Positions 46,999-56,600 are shown, counted from the stretch's first letter. The stretch: DNA of 64,000 bases from Chloroflexota bacterium (GCA_028875185.1 JAPPFH010000002.1:1-64000), one strand, 5' to 3'. Notes: generated by a model not told the origin, from the letters alone. Program-made: numbers and translations.

Positions 46999-47041
46999 GC
47001 AATGTCTTTTGTCACGCTAATGGGTGGGCTAACAGAAGCAA

Positions 47042-47542
47042 TCATTGCTCTCTAGCCTTCGCCCGCAAATAGGGAATAATCCCGCCGGCATCCACAATTT
47101 CGCGCACCTGTTCCGGCAGCGGTGGAAAACTGTAAGCCCTTCCCGAATAATGCATTTGCGCCGCGTCCAGGTCAATTTCGATCTCATCCCCGGTCTCAAC
47201 CTGCGCGACTAACTCGGGACAAGTGATGACCAGCAAGCCGCTGTTGATCGCGTTACGGTAGTAAATCCGCGCGAAGCTGCTTGCGATGACCGCGTGGACG
47301 CCGGCGGCAATCAGGCACTTGACCGCTTGCTCGCGGCTGCTGCCGTTGCCCCAGTTGCGCCCGGCGACGATGACATCTCCCCTTTGCGCGGCGCTGGCAA
47401 AGCTCGGGTCGAGGTCTTCCAAAGCGTGGCGCGCCAACTGCGCCGTATCGGTCTCGATGGTATAGGTGTATTTGCCCGGAAAGATGACATCGGTGTTGAC
47501 GTTGTCACCGTACTTCCAGACGCGATGTCGCGTTCGCGTCAT
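47042..47542 (-). CDS. hacB: homoaconitase small subunit (LeuD/HacB family)
   Basis: This 166-residue swivel-domain subunit works with HacA to convert homocitrate to homoisocitrate via homoaconitate, or isopropylmalate in the leucine pathway. VWKYGDNVNTDVIFPGKYTY and VIVAGRNWGNGSSREQAVKCLIAAGVHAVIASSFARIYYRNAINSGL are diagnostic. The loop after GNGSSREQ decides substrate choice and cannot be judged by eye. Location near lysWXYZJK and hcs favours homoaconitase. The ATG at 47542 has GGAG about nine bases upstream and is chosen over one 14 codons earlier, which would overlap poorly. Confidence 0.85.
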   Translation of the reverse strand: MTRTRHRVWKYGDNVNTDVIFPGKYTYTIETDTAQLARHALEDLDPSFASAAQRGDVIVAGRNWGNGSSREQAVKCLIAAGVHAVIASSFARIYYRNAINSGLLVITCPELVAQVETGDEIEIDLDAAQMHYSGRAYSFPPLPEQVREIVDAGGIIPYLRAKAREQ

Positions 47543-47588
47543 ACGTTGCGCGCTCCGCTTATGGACACGAAGGCTCGTCCGCAAGCGT

Positions 47589-48884
47589 TCAAATCGACAA
47601 ATCAGCCGGATGAATCAAATGACCGGCGACGCAACTCGCGGCTACAACCGCCGGGCTCGCCAGGTAGATTTCGGCATCCGGTTCGCCCATGCGCCCACGG
47701 AAATTTCGATTGGCGCTGCTGACGCAGACCTCGCCCGGCGCCAGAACGCCTTGATGTACCCCCATGCAAGGTCCGCAGCCGGGGCTGCCGATGGTTGCGC
47801 CAGCCTCTATCAAGTCGGCGATGTAACCGGCGTCAGCCGCATCGCGCAGCGCCATCGACGAAGCCGGTATCACGATCAATCGCCTGCGCAGCCGCCGGCC
47901 ACGCACAATTTTGGCGGCGGCCGCGAGGTCCTCCAGCCGTCCATTCGTGCAGGTGCCAATAAATCCTACATCGACCGCCCTCGTGGCGACCGCCGATAGC
48001 GGCTGAACATTGTCGACGTTATGCGGGCAGGACACCATCGGCTCAATCTCGCTCAAATCGATGTGATGATGAAGGGCGTAATCCGCGCCAGAGTCGGGAA
48101 ACAGCGCGCGCCCGCGAAAGAAACCAAGCCGGTCTACATGGTCCTCGGGGCGCGTCCGCCTCAGCGTCTCGCTTAGCCAGCGCCAGGTAACTTCGTCAGG
48201 CGCCATACAGGCGTTTTTAGCGCCCATCTCCGCCATCATATTTGTCAACACCGCGCGCGAATCCGGGGATAATCCGGCGACGCCGTCGCCGTCAAACTCG
48301 ACTGCCATGTAGGTGGCGCCATCGGATGACAGCCGGCCAATCATGCTAATCGTCAAATCTTTGGTGGTTACGCCAGTCTCAAACTTTCCCGTTAGCTCGA
48401 TGCGCATCGTCTCGGGAACGCGCAGCCATAGCTGGCCCGTTGCCCATATCGCCGCGACCTCGCTGCGTCCAATGCCGGCGCTGAAGGCGCCCAGCCAGCC
48501 ATAATGCGTGCTGTGGCTGTCGGCGCCCAACAATGTCATGCCCGGACCGATAATGCCTTCTTCGCACAAGACCTGGTGGCAGATGCCGCGGCCAACCTCA
48601 AAAAAGTTGGCGATACCTTGCTGGCGAACGAATTCCCGGATGCGCGCGTGGTTCCGCGCGTGCTTGGCTGTCGGCGGCGGAACCGCGTGGTCGAGCGTGA
48701 TCGCCAGCCGTTCGGGATACTTGACGCGATCATGCGGCAGCTGCTGAAAGATTGCGGCGATTGCGGCGCTGTTGTCGTGGCTCAGCACAATCTCTGGCTC
48801 GATGACGACAATGTCGCCGGGTTTGACCCGGTTGCGCTGGCTTGCGCGCGCCATCAGCTTTTCCGTCAAGGTTTGCGGCGACAA
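47589..48884 (-). CDS. hacA: homoaconitase large subunit (LeuC/HacA family)
   Basis: The 431-residue subunit carries the 4Fe-4S cluster. Cysteines are in [18 protein letters not shown] and [54 protein letters not shown] at the start matches the family, which supports the TTG at 48884; the ATG ten codons later would cut into the conserved region. It precedes hacB by about 50 bases. An LeuC assignment is possible, but no other leucine gene is in the window while lysine genes are. A 10-base inverted-repeat arm lies exactly over its start. Confidence 0.86.
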   Translation of the reverse strand: MSPQTLTEKLMARASQRNRVKPGDIVVIEPEIVLSHDNSAAIAAIFQQLPHDRVKYPERLAITLDHAVPPPTAKHARNHARIREFVRQQGIANFFEVGRGICHQVLCEEGIIGPGMTLLGADSHSTHYGWLGAFSAGIGRSEVAAIWATGQLWLRVPETMRIELTGKFETGVTTKDLTISMIGRLSSDGATYMAVEFDGDGVAGLSPDSRAVLTNMMAEMGAKNACMAPDEVTWRWLSETLRRTRPEDHVDRLGFFRGRALFPDSGADYALHHHIDLSEIEPMVSCPHNVDNVQPLSAVATRAVDVGFIGTCTNGRLEDLAAAAKIVRGRRLRRRLIVIPASSMALRDAADAGYIADLIEAGATIGSPGCGPCMGVHQGVLAPGEVCVSSANRNFRGRMGEPDAEIYLASPAVVAASCVAGHLIHPADLSI

Positions 48885-48937
48885 TTGCCAGTCACTTTCT
48901 CAATACTGCTGAACTGATAGTCTGATACAATTGTCGC
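48878..48937. promoter_or_regulatory. paired inverted repeat across the hacA/MFS divergent spacer
   Basis: GCGACAATTG (48878-48887) and CAATTGTCGC (48928-48937) are perfect 10-base inverted arms separated by 40 bases. They flank the only region that can hold the promoters of the divergent hacA and MFS genes. Two operator half-sites for a shared regulator, possibly joined by looping, would look like this. A TACAAT at 48926-48931 could be the -10 of the MFS gene. Confidence 0.45.
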
Positions 48938-48969
48938 TTGGCACGGCAACAACCACGCTGGCGGAACCC

Positions 48970-50256
48970 ATGTTACCGCAAGATCTGCGCGACAAACTCC
49001 ATCACAACATCGCCGTCAATATCTTCGACGGCAGTCTGTTCGGCTTTGGCGTTAGTGGTTTGGCATCCTATGTTACCATAATCCCGCTATTCCTGTCTTA
49101 CCTCACCGAATCGACCGCCTTAATCGGCTTTGTCGCCACCCTTTTCCACATCGGCTGGCAAATGCCGCAATTGCTGACCTCCAGCTATGTCGCCAGTTTG
49201 CGGCGTTACAAACCGATGGTGCTGGCGATGACCTTAGTGGAGCGCGTGCCCTACTTCGGTCTGGCGCTGCTGGCTTTCCTGATTCCGCAAATTGGTTTGG
49301 ACGCGGCGCTGCTCATCTCGCTGATTCTGCTCGCCGTACAATCGCTGGGCGGCGGCTTCACAGGCACGGCTTGGCAGAGCATGATCAGCAAAATCATGCC
49401 GCCGCATCGGCTTGGGTCGTTCTTCGGCATTCAGTCGGCCTGCGTCAATCTCTTTGGCGCTGGCGGCGCTCTGCTAGCGAGCTTTATCCTTGAACGGCTG
49501 GACTTTCCCGATAGTTTTTCGCTCTTATTCTTGTTGGCTGGGATTAGCCTGCTCGTGTCTTTCGTTGGTCTGGCGCTGGTCTATGAGCCGGAGAGCGACC
49601 CGAAGAACGTCGCCACGCCAGTCCGCTGGCGTCAATTCGGCGGGCGGCTGCGCCAAATGCTGCGCGCGGATGACAACTTCCGCTGGTTCCTCATTGCGCG
49701 TGGATTGACCGCCGTCAGTTTGACCGCCATCTCGTTCTATACCATCTATGGCATTCGCCGCTTCGATATGTCGCCCGAATTCGCCGGCGTCTTGACCAGC
49801 GTCTTGCTGGTATCGAACACGCTAAGCAGTTCAGTCATCGGCTGGATTGGCGATCGCTGGGGCCATCGCCGCGTCTTGATAGCGGCAAACCTGCTGACGG
49901 TGCTGGCGGTCGCGGTCGCCGTGTCCGCAAGCGGCATCAACTGGTTCTACCTGGTATTTGCCCTTACCGGCTTCGTCAACTCGGCGCAATGGTCGACGAT
50001 TATGACCATCACGGTACAGTTCGGCACGGTGGCGGAGCGCCCCTATTACATCGGGATGGCGAATTCCTTCATCGCGCCGGTTACGATTTTTGCGCCGATC
50101 ATAGGGGGTTGGCTGATAGACGCCGTCAACTTTGAGTCGACCTTTACCATATTCGCCTTGGCTGGATTGCTTTCGGTCCTGGTGTATGTCATTCCAATGC
50201 GCGATCCGGAAGGCGCAGCCGGCGGGCGAAAGCCAAACATCGCCGCCGCCGACTAG
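48970..50256 (+). CDS. MFS transporter, substrate unknown
   Basis: The protein has 428 residues and about 12 membrane segments. It has a conserved acidic loop in DLRDKLHHNIAVNIFDGSLFGFG and the inter-helix motif GWIGDRWGHRRVLIAANLL, typical of the major facilitator fold. It lies between hacA (divergent) and hcs (convergent, overlapping stops), so it may transport an amino acid or intermediate of the pathway, for example exporting lysine. This is inference from location. The start is taken at ATG 48970. A TTG at 48931 would put the start inside the inverted repeat. Confidence 0.8.
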   Translation: MLPQDLRDKLHHNIAVNIFDGSLFGFGVSGLASYVTIIPLFLSYLTESTALIGFVATLFHIGWQMPQLLTSSYVASLRRYKPMVLAMTLVERVPYFGLALLAFLIPQIGLDAALLISLILLAVQSLGGGFTGTAWQSMISKIMPPHRLGSFFGIQSACVNLFGAGGALLASFILERLDFPDSFSLLFLLAGISLLVSFVGLALVYEPESDPKNVATPVRWRQFGGRLRQMLRADDNFRWFLIARGLTAVSLTAISFYTIYGIRRFDMSPEFAGVLTSVLLVSNTLSSSVIGWIGDRWGHRRVLIAANLLTVLAVAVAVSASGINWFYLVFALTGFVNSAQWSTIMTITVQFGTVAERPYYIGMANSFIAPVTIFAPIIGGWLIDAVNFESTFTIFALAGLLSVLVYVIPMRDPEGAAGGRKPNIAAAD

Positions 50257-51404
50257 TCGTCCACCGGCATCATTAACTGCTTTAATATTCGGTCAACATC
50301 TTCCAGCGTGATCGGCCCTTCGTCCGCCGTTAATTTGACCTGCGCCGTCGCCAGGTTTAGCACATCCTCGGGCAGCGAGATCCCACTGCTGGCAGCATAT
50401 TCGCGGATGGCGTTTCGACCCACGAGACGATGCGCGACATCAATGATTCGCGCCATGCCGAAATCTTCGGGATCGATGGCTTCATACGTGGTCGGGTTTT
50501 TCAAAACGGCGTTCGTATGGACGCCCGCCTTGTGATGAAAAGCGACCTCGCCGGTGATCGGCGTGTTGTACGGTATCTCGATGCCCAGTTTCTCGGCGAC
50601 AATCGCTTCAATCTCAGGCAGCAGGCTGAGCTCGTATTTGTCGACAAGCGCCTTGTCGCAAGTGTACAGACGGCCGATCAGCGCGCCCATCGGCGTTATG
50701 CCATTGCGCTCGCCGATGCCCAGGACGGTGGTGTCAATATGGGTCGCGCCGGCTTGCAAGGCGCAGAAGGCGTTGGCGACGGCGCAGCTGCTGTCGTTGT
50801 GACCGTGAAACTCTATATCGCAGCTGACCACATCGCGCAGATTTGAAATGAGATTGTATGTTTGCAGCGGGTCGGCGATGCCCACCGTATCGGCGACGCC
50901 GACGCGGTCCACGCCCGCCAGATCCATCGCCCGATAAACGGTCATCACATCGGCGAAATTGCTGCGGAAAGTGTCTTCGGTGCTGAAGCGCGTCTCAAGG
51001 CCATGCTGATTGAGAAAGGCGATGACTTCTTGCCCCATTTCGATCACCTGCTCGAGGCTCTTTCCATGGCTGTATTCGCGCATGTATTCCGATGTGCCGA
51101 TATAAACATCAGCGCCGTCAACGCCACAAGCGACCGCCAGCCTGGCGTCGTCCATGTTCGCTCGGATATGTGTCAGCAGCTTAAAGCGGCGCGGCATATC
51201 GGCAAGAGCGCGGATGGCATCGGCGCTTTGCGGGCTAGCCACGGGCGTCGAAAGCTCCATATATTCCACGCCGAAGCGGTCAAGCAGGCCTGCGATCTCG
51301 CGCTTGTCGTCCACTGTGAAATGCGTGCCGCGGAACTGCTCGCCCTCGCGCAAAGTGGAATCAATGAAATTGAATTGTTGAACGGGAATATTGCGTATAC
51401 GCAT
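50253..51404 (-). CDS. hcs: homocitrate synthase
   Basis: This 383-residue DRE-TIM enzyme condenses 2-oxoglutarate with acetyl-CoA, the first step of the alpha-aminoadipate route to lysine. FNFIDSTLREGEQFRGTHFTVDDK has the substrate-binding Arg-Glu pair. Metal ligands are in EFHGHNDSSCAVAN and HHKAGVHTNAVL. GVEYMELSTPVASPQ and the position in the lys operon favour homocitrate synthase over isopropylmalate synthase or NifV. It is the last gene of the lysW operon, 17 bases after lysK. Confidence 0.92.
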   Translation of the reverse strand: MRIRNIPVQQFNFIDSTLREGEQFRGTHFTVDDKREIAGLLDRFGVEYMELSTPVASPQSADAIRALADMPRRFKLLTHIRANMDDARLAVACGVDGADVYIGTSEYMREYSHGKSLEQVIEMGQEVIAFLNQHGLETRFSTEDTFRSNFADVMTVYRAMDLAGVDRVGVADTVGIADPLQTYNLISNLRDVVSCDIEFHGHNDSSCAVANAFCALQAGATHIDTTVLGIGERNGITPMGALIGRLYTCDKALVDKYELSLLPEIEAIVAEKLGIEIPYNTPITGEVAFHHKAGVHTNAVLKNPTTYEAIDPEDFGMARIIDVAHRLVGRNAIREYAASSGISLPEDVLNLATAQVKLTADEGPITLEDVDRILKQLMMPVDD

Positions 51405-51421
51405 AGCGCGCCTGGCCTTAT

Positions 51422-52474
51422 TCAGACAGTCTCGAGGACAAGTGTCAACACGTCAATCGCTCGCAGGTACTCGTCAAGGTCAATGCGCTCATCGGGCCTA
51501 TGGTCGAGCGCGGAATCGCCGGGTCCATAAGCGACAATGGGACAGCCCCAACGCGGACCAACGATGTTCATATCCGCAGTGCCGGTTTTGAATACGAAGC
51601 GCGGCACGCCGTCGTGAGCGCGAATGGCGCGCCTGAACTGACGGCTGAGCGCGCTGTTCTTGTCGCCGCTGAACGCGCGCTCTCCACCGCGCCCGGTCAC
51701 GGTCGCGCAATCACCCGCCGGGAATCGCCGCCGCAATTCATCGGGCTTCACATTCGGCGGAAGACGAAATCCGACCGTCATCTCAGCGATGCCGTTGACG
51801 CCTTCCTGCCAGGTATTGATATCGCGGAGGGAGGGATCAAGGCGGGCAAATAGTGACTCGATACCTTGATTAAAATGGTCGCAGTATGATTTGACGCTCC
51901 GCCAATAATCCAGCGCGTGTTCCGCTGGGCTGGGCGCATCGCTGGCGCTGTGCGCGAGGCCGCCTTCCCAACGCCAGTCGAGCAACAACCGCCCTTTGTA
52001 GCCCATTGTGATGCGATCCCAGCGCGAGGGCTCGCCGATGACGCAGAAGTCGGGCGTGTATTGGGCGAGCGCATAATGGGCGCCGCGGCTGGTGGCCGCT
52101 TCTTCTTCCACCGCGCCGATGACAAATACCTGCGTGTCCGCCGCCAGATTGGCTCGACTCGCCGCCGCCGCGAAGGCGCAAAGTGGTCCTTTCGCATCGA
52201 CGGCGCCCCGTCCGTAGAGTGTTCGTCCCATCAGCCGAACTGGCGGGAAGCCGGCGAATGTATCAATATGCCCGAGCAGAACGATCTGGCGTCCGCCGGT
52301 TCCGATGACGCCTACTGCGTTTCCGGCCTCATCAACGAAGGCGTCGTCATAGCCGTGGCGCCGCATCCAGTCTGTCAAGAATTCAGCGGCTTCGCGCTCG
52401 TGACACGACGGACTTGGGATGGCGACAAGATCGCGCAGCAGTTTCTCGGCGCTGCTATCGGAGACCGTGATCAT
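51422..52474 (-). CDS. lysK: [LysW]-lysine hydrolase
   Basis: This 350-residue M20-type zinc peptidase releases lysine from the C-terminal Glu of LysW, the last step of the route. The metal site shows [26 protein letters not shown] and [20 protein letters not shown], and the C-terminus has the [11 protein letters not shown] motif seen in LysK. It differs from DapE/ArgE by this context. It starts three bases after the lysJ stop, so the two are tightly coupled. Confidence 0.93.
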   Translation of the reverse strand: MITVSDSSAEKLLRDLVAIPSPSCHEREAAEFLTDWMRRHGYDDAFVDEAGNAVGVIGTGGRQIVLLGHIDTFAGFPPVRLMGRTLYGRGAVDAKGPLCAFAAAASRANLAADTQVFVIGAVEEEAATSRGAHYALAQYTPDFCVIGEPSRWDRITMGYKGRLLLDWRWEGGLAHSASDAPSPAEHALDYWRSVKSYCDHFNQGIESLFARLDPSLRDINTWQEGVNGIAEMTVGFRLPPNVKPDELRRRFPAGDCATVTGRGGERAFSGDKNSALSRQFRRAIRAHDGVPRFVFKTGTADMNIVGPRWGCPIVAYGPGDSALDHRPDERIDLDEYLRAIDVLTLVLETV

Positions 52475-52477
52475 CGC

Positions 52478-53644
52478 TTAGCCCAGTACCGCCGCAATGG
52501 CGTCTCCTATTACAGCAAGCTGATCGCGAGTGATGATCAAAGGCGGCAGCAGGCGCAGCGTATTAAGACCCGCTGGCAGCGCGAGCACGCCTCGTTCTTG
52601 CAGCGCCTTTAAGATCGGCGTTACACGACCTCTCAGCTCGAGCCCGATCATAAGACCGCGACCGCGCGCTTGGCGCACGCCACGCAGGTTCTGGGCGCGC
52701 AGCTCACTCATGAACCACAAGCCATTATCGCGCGCATTTTCTACCAAGCCTTCGTCGCGGATCGCCGTGAGCGCGGCGATAGCAGCCGCGCAAGCCAATG
52801 GATTGCCGCCAAATGTGCTGCCGTGCGACGCGCGGTCGATTGGACCGTGAGCGGCGCGCCAGCATACCGCGCCCATCGGCAGGCCGCCTGCAATTGCCTT
52901 GCCAACCGTCATGATGTCGGGGACGATGCCCGCGTGTTCGAAGCCGAACCACTTGCCGGTGCGCCCGATGCCGGTCTGAATCTCATCAACAATCAGCATG
53001 GCGCCAGTCTGATCGCAGCAATCGCGCAAGGCTTGCAAATAGGCGTTATCCGCCGGGTGCACACCGCCTTCGCCCTGGATCGCTTCGACGACAACGGCAG
53101 CCGTCGATTCGCTGATCGCTCGCTTCGCCGCTTCGATATCGTTGAAGGCGACGTAGTCGACCGCCGGCAGCCATTCTTGAAAAGGCTTGCGATACTTCTG
53201 CGTCCAGGTCATGGAAAGCGCGCCCGTGGTCCGTCCATGGAATGAACGCTTTGCCGCGACTATGCCGTCCCGTCCGCTGAGCAGCTTGGCCACTTTCAGC
53301 GCGCCCTCATTGGCTTCGGCGCCGCTGTTGCAGAGGAAGAAGCGATTGAGATCGGCGGGAATAAGACTCGCCAGCAATTCGTATAGTTTGGCGCGGCGAT
53401 CATTGTAGAATGATTCGTGGCAGGTGATCAGCGTCGCCGCTTGTTCGCTTATAGCGCTGATGACCGCCGGATGGCAGTGCCCCAGCGCCGCCACACCCTG
53501 TCCGCTGGTCGCATCAAGGTAGCGCCTGCCCGCTTCATCGAATACATATACGCCTTCACCTCGGACCAAGGCGGTTGGCCGTTTGCCATAAGCGCCCGAC
53601 CCGTGCTGATTCTCCAACTCAAACAGCTTTGCGGTTTCAATCAT
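52478..53644 (-). CDS. lysJ: [LysW]-aminoadipate semialdehyde/glutamate semialdehyde transaminase
   Basis: This 388-residue class III PLP aminotransferase converts LysW-bound aminoadipate semialdehyde to LysW-lysine using glutamate. The PLP site reads [45 protein letters not shown] with Lys near 258. [18 protein letters not shown] and [18 protein letters not shown] match ArgD/LysJ. It overlaps lysZ in ATGA. In some bacteria LysJ also serves arginine synthesis. No separate arginine genes are seen here. Confidence 0.93.
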   Translation of the reverse strand: MIETAKLFELENQHGSGAYGKRPTALVRGEGVYVFDEAGRRYLDATSGQGVAALGHCHPAVISAISEQAATLITCHESFYNDRRAKLYELLASLIPADLNRFFLCNSGAEANEGALKVAKLLSGRDGIVAAKRSFHGRTTGALSMTWTQKYRKPFQEWLPAVDYVAFNDIEAAKRAISESTAAVVVEAIQGEGGVHPADNAYLQALRDCCDQTGAMLIVDEIQTGIGRTGKWFGFEHAGIVPDIMTVGKAIAGGLPMGAVCWRAAHGPIDRASHGSTFGGNPLACAAAIAALTAIRDEGLVENARDNGLWFMSELRAQNLRGVRQARGRGLMIGLELRGRVTPILKALQERGVLALPAGLNTLRLLPPLIITRDQLAVIGDAIAAVLG

Positions 53645-54450
53645 TTGGTAAACCTCGTGCCGGCGCCAGCAAGGGCGCGCGACAGCGCATTAGGCGTACG
53701 ACCATCAGCAATGATGACGCGCTCCACACCTTCGATTAACGCTTCCTGCGCCGCGAGCACCTTGCGTTTCATGCGGCCCTGCGCCCATGAGAGCGCGGAT
53801 TCGATCTGCGACAAGTGTACCTGCTCGACGATTGACGCTTCATCCGGGAAGCTGCGATATAGCCCGCCAACATTGCTTAGAATGACCAAATCCTTAGCCT
53901 TCAGCGCCCCAGCAACCGCGGCGGCGGCGCGGTCCCCATCGACATTCAACATGCCGTCGACGCTCTTCGCCATCGGCGGCAGCACCGGCAGGCTAGCCTG
54001 GTCCAGCGCTCGCCTCAGCATCTGCGCATCGACGCCGGTGATGGATCCGCTGTAATCATCGCGTATTACGCGCACACGCCCATTGACGACCGCTCGGATT
54101 GCCGTTTTGCGTTTGCCGCAAAGCGCGACATCCTCGTTTACCAATCCGGCAGCGCTAATCCCGCGCTCGCGCAAAGACGAAACCAACTGCTCATTCGCCA
54201 TTGCAGAGGCGTCGACGAAGATGTCGCGCACGGCCGGCGGTGTATAGCGCGAACTGTGTCCCGATGGCGATGTCAACGATTCCACCTCGACGCCGCTTTC
54301 CAGACAGAGCCGATCCATGATGGCGCTCACGCCATGCACGACGACCAAGGAGCGCGTCTGGGCGATTCCCGCCAGATCATCGCAGGCGGCTGAAAGATTC
54401 AAGCCCTCGCCGCCACCCAATTTGACAACCAATAGCGCTGTTTCGGACAT
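53641..54450 (-). CDS. lysZ: [LysW]-aminoadipate kinase
   Basis: This 269-residue amino acid kinase phosphorylates the side-chain carboxylate of LysW-linked aminoadipate. LLVVKLGGGEGLNLSAACDDLA is the nucleotide-binding N-terminus, VVVHGVSAIMDRLCLESGVE resembles the substrate loop of ArgB, and VNVDGDRAAAAVAGALKAKDLVILSNVGGLY forms the C-terminal core. It ends overlapping lysJ and follows lysY by 14 bases. Confidence 0.93.
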   Translation of the reverse strand: MSETALLVVKLGGGEGLNLSAACDDLAGIAQTRSLVVVHGVSAIMDRLCLESGVEVESLTSPSGHSSRYTPPAVRDIFVDASAMANEQLVSSLRERGISAAGLVNEDVALCGKRKTAIRAVVNGRVRVIRDDYSGSITGVDAQMLRRALDQASLPVLPPMAKSVDGMLNVDGDRAAAAVAGALKAKDLVILSNVGGLYRSFPDEASIVEQVHLSQIESALSWAQGRMKRKVLAAQEALIEGVERVIIADGRTPNALSRALAGAGTRFTK

Positions 54451-54464
54451 TTCATTCGCGCCTG

Positions 54465-55490
54465 TTACGGGTAAATCCCGGGGAATTCGAGCCCGGTCGT
54501 TTCTTCCAGTTTCAACATCAGATTCATCGATTGAACGGCGCTGCCGGCCGCGCCTTTGCCCAGATTATCCAACGCGGCGATGACGACCAGATGCGTGCCG
54601 TCCTCATCCAGCTCGAAGCCGATGTCGCAATAGTTGCTGCCTGCGACCACGCGCGGCTCCGGCAATCGATGCAACCCTGCCCGGCCGCTTACCAAGCGCA
54701 CGAAGGGCTCGTCTCGATAGCGCCCGCGATATAGCCGCCAAATGTCGCGTTCAACTTTCGGCTCATTCAAATAACAATGCGCCAAGAGATGAATGCCGCG
54801 CACCAACTCAATCGCGGTTACCGAGAAATGCAGCGGGAAATCTTCGCCCAGCACAAGCCGAGCTTCCGCCATGTGTCGGTGCCCGGTCGCTTTGTAGCTG
54901 CGTACTGCGCCGCTGCGAATTGGATGATGCGAGCCCGGGTTACTCTTATTGCCGCCTTCAGACGATCCGACCTTGATCTCGCATGCGGCGCGCTCAAGGA
55001 GCCCAGCCTGGACCAGCGGCAGCAGCGCCAGGTTCAGCGCGGTCGCATTGCAGCCGACGCCGCTAATGTAGTTGGCGCCAGTCAGCGATCCGCGATTGAC
55101 CTCGGGCAAACCATAGACGAAACGGTAGAGCCAGCGCGGCGCCGGGTGTTCTTCGCCATAATACTTCTCGTAGCTGGCGGCGCAATCGAGGCGGAAATCT
55201 GCTGAAAGGTCAACTAGCTTGGGCGCAAGCCGGGCATAGTCTTCAATCTTGCGCGCGACCGTCCCATGCGGCAAAGCCAAAAACAGCAGATCGCAAGCAT
55301 CCAAAGCATCTGGGTGGATGAATTTCAAGCGCGAAACGCCACGCATATTGGGATGCACTGTGTGCGCGTAGCGCCCGGCATGCTCGCGGCTGGTAATCTG
55401 CGTCAATTCAACGTTCGGGTGAAAATGCAGCAGCCGCAGCAGCTCGCCGCCGGTATATCCGCTGCCGCCAACGATGCCCGCTCGAATCAC
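54465..55490 (-). CDS. lysY: [LysW]-aminoadipate phosphate reductase
   Basis: The 341-residue ArgC-type dehydrogenase reduces the LysW-aminoadipyl phosphate to the semialdehyde with NADPH. IRAGIVGGSGYTGGELLRLLHFHPNVELTQITSREHAG is the Rossmann motif, and YISGVGCNATALNLALLPLVQAG contains the catalytic Cys (about residue 147). The phrases KVGSSEGGNKSNPGSHHPIRSGAVR are typical of LysY rather than plain ArgC. The start overlaps the lysX stop in ATGA. Confidence 0.93.
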   Translation of the reverse strand: MIRAGIVGGSGYTGGELLRLLHFHPNVELTQITSREHAGRYAHTVHPNMRGVSRLKFIHPDALDACDLLFLALPHGTVARKIEDYARLAPKLVDLSADFRLDCAASYEKYYGEEHPAPRWLYRFVYGLPEVNRGSLTGANYISGVGCNATALNLALLPLVQAGLLERAACEIKVGSSEGGNKSNPGSHHPIRSGAVRSYKATGHRHMAEARLVLGEDFPLHFSVTAIELVRGIHLLAHCYLNEPKVERDIWRLYRGRYRDEPFVRLVSGRAGLHRLPEPRVVAGSNYCDIGFELDEDGTHLVVIAALDNLGKGAAGSAVQSMNLMLKLEETTGLEFPGIYP

Positions 55491-56365
55491 GCTACCACTC
55501 CAATTTGACCGATGACGAAATCAATCACTTCTTGCGCAATATCGACGCCGGTCGGTTTGCTGCTGTTGCGGAATTCCATCGTGTGATTGATCTCGTTGAC
55601 CACGAAATCGCCAACCGCGTCCTCAAGCAGATCGACAGCAAGGATACCGCCGCCGACCGCATGCGCGGCGCGTACGCAGATGTCGTTCAGTTGATCGGTT
55701 ACCGGACAGTTCGTCGCCAGCCCGCCACGCGCTGTATTGGTGATCCAGTGGTTGGACGCGCGATAGATCGCCGCAATCGTGCGATCGCCGACGACGAAGG
55801 CGCGGATGTCGCGCCCGGGCTTGTCAATATATTCTTGCACGTAATAGGTGTGATGGTTGTAGTCGCCGAGCGTTTGCCGGTGTTCGAGGATGGCTTCGGC
55901 GCTGTCCCGGTTGTGGACGCGCGCCAGCAGCCGCCCCCAGGAACCGGTCACCGGCTTGAGCACAGCCGGATAGCGGACATCCTCTATTGCCTGCATCGCG
56001 CTCTCGGGCGTGAAGGCGACGCGCGTATGCGGCTGTGGAATGCCACACTTCATCAAAGCAATGCTCGTCCGCAGCTTATCCGCGCATGCCGCCGCTGTTT
56101 CATAAGTGTTGAAGGTGCGCAGGCCCCAGTTATTGAGTATCGCCAGCGCGTACATGCCGCGCGATGTGCTGACGCAGCGTTCGAAGACCAGGTCGTAATC
56201 GCGCCAGGCGATGCCCGACGGCGCCAACTGGTCGGCGCCTTGCGTGATTTCAAAATTTAGTTCGCGGTCGAGTATGATGTCGGGGCTGATATCGCGCTTG
56301 TTGAAGGCGGCAAGAATCAGTTTTTCTTCGGCGCGAATATGTGTGACCAGCAGGGCGACGCGCAT
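55487..56365 (-). CDS. lysX: alpha-aminoadipate-LysW ligase
   Basis: At 292 residues this is an ATP-grasp enzyme of the RimK type. It attaches the amino group of alpha-aminoadipate to the C-terminal Glu of LysW, protecting it. AVLKPVTGSWGRLLARVHNRDSAEA and ILAVDLLEDAVGDFVVNEINHTMEFRNSSKPT form the ATP and metal site; the last phrase is a LysX/ArgX hallmark. Whether it also accepts glutamate (the ArgX role) cannot be told by eye. The start is four bases after the lysW stop. Confidence 0.93.
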   Translation of the reverse strand: MRVALLVTHIRAEEKLILAAFNKRDISPDIILDRELNFEITQGADQLAPSGIAWRDYDLVFERCVSTSRGMYALAILNNWGLRTFNTYETAAACADKLRTSIALMKCGIPQPHTRVAFTPESAMQAIEDVRYPAVLKPVTGSWGRLLARVHNRDSAEAILEHRQTLGDYNHHTYYVQEYIDKPGRDIRAFVVGDRTIAAIYRASNHWITNTARGGLATNCPVTDQLNDICVRAAHAVGGGILAVDLLEDAVGDFVVNEINHTMEFRNSSKPTGVDIAQEVIDFVIGQIGVVA

Positions 56366-56369
56366 AAGG

Positions 56370-56546
56370 TTACTCTCCCCAATCCTCTTCCACTTCCGGC
56401 GCCAATTCCAGCTCCAGCGGGTCGAGGTTCATGATCTCCAATTCCATCCCGCATTCGGCGCAGGATACCAACTCATTTTCCATCGCGTCCGCCGGAATCT
56501 CAACCTCGCCATCGCATTCCGGGCAAAGCGGCGTTTCACTGGCCAT
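56370..56546 (-). CDS. lysW: LysW amino-group carrier protein
   Basis: This 58-residue acidic carrier protein holds lysine intermediates on its C-terminal Glu. A zinc finger is formed by PLCPECDGEVEIPAD and LVSCAECGMELEI. The conserved tail EEDWGE ends in the Glu to which LysX couples the substrate. The ATG at 56546 has AGGAGA eight bases upstream and is preferred over one nine codons earlier, which starts inside the attenuator terminator spacer. It is the first gene of the operon and lies directly behind the attenuator. Confidence 0.97.
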   Translation of the reverse strand: MASETPLCPECDGEVEIPADAMENELVSCAECGMELEIMNLDPLELELAPEVEEDWGE

Positions 56547-56570
56547 CTTGATTTCTCCTGTTTTGATCCG

Positions 56571-56600
56571 CAAAACAAAAAACCCGCCGTATGGGCGGGT
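56571..56600 (-). terminator. intrinsic terminator of the lysW attenuator
   Basis: In the minus-strand RNA, ACCCGCC (56600-56594) and GGCGGGT (56588-56582) form a perfect seven-pair stem with loop CAUAC, followed by a run of U (56581-56572) broken by one G. It lies in the same direction as and 25 bases before lysW, so it can stop operon transcription. Its 5' arm and loop overlap the antiterminator arm at 56596-56589. Confidence 0.92.

Noticed and set aside
43340-47005. Short direct repeat GCAATGT at both edges of the AT-rich insert as a target-site duplication
   Set aside because: Seven bases, imperfect context and no integrase or tRNA beside it; expected by chance over this distance.
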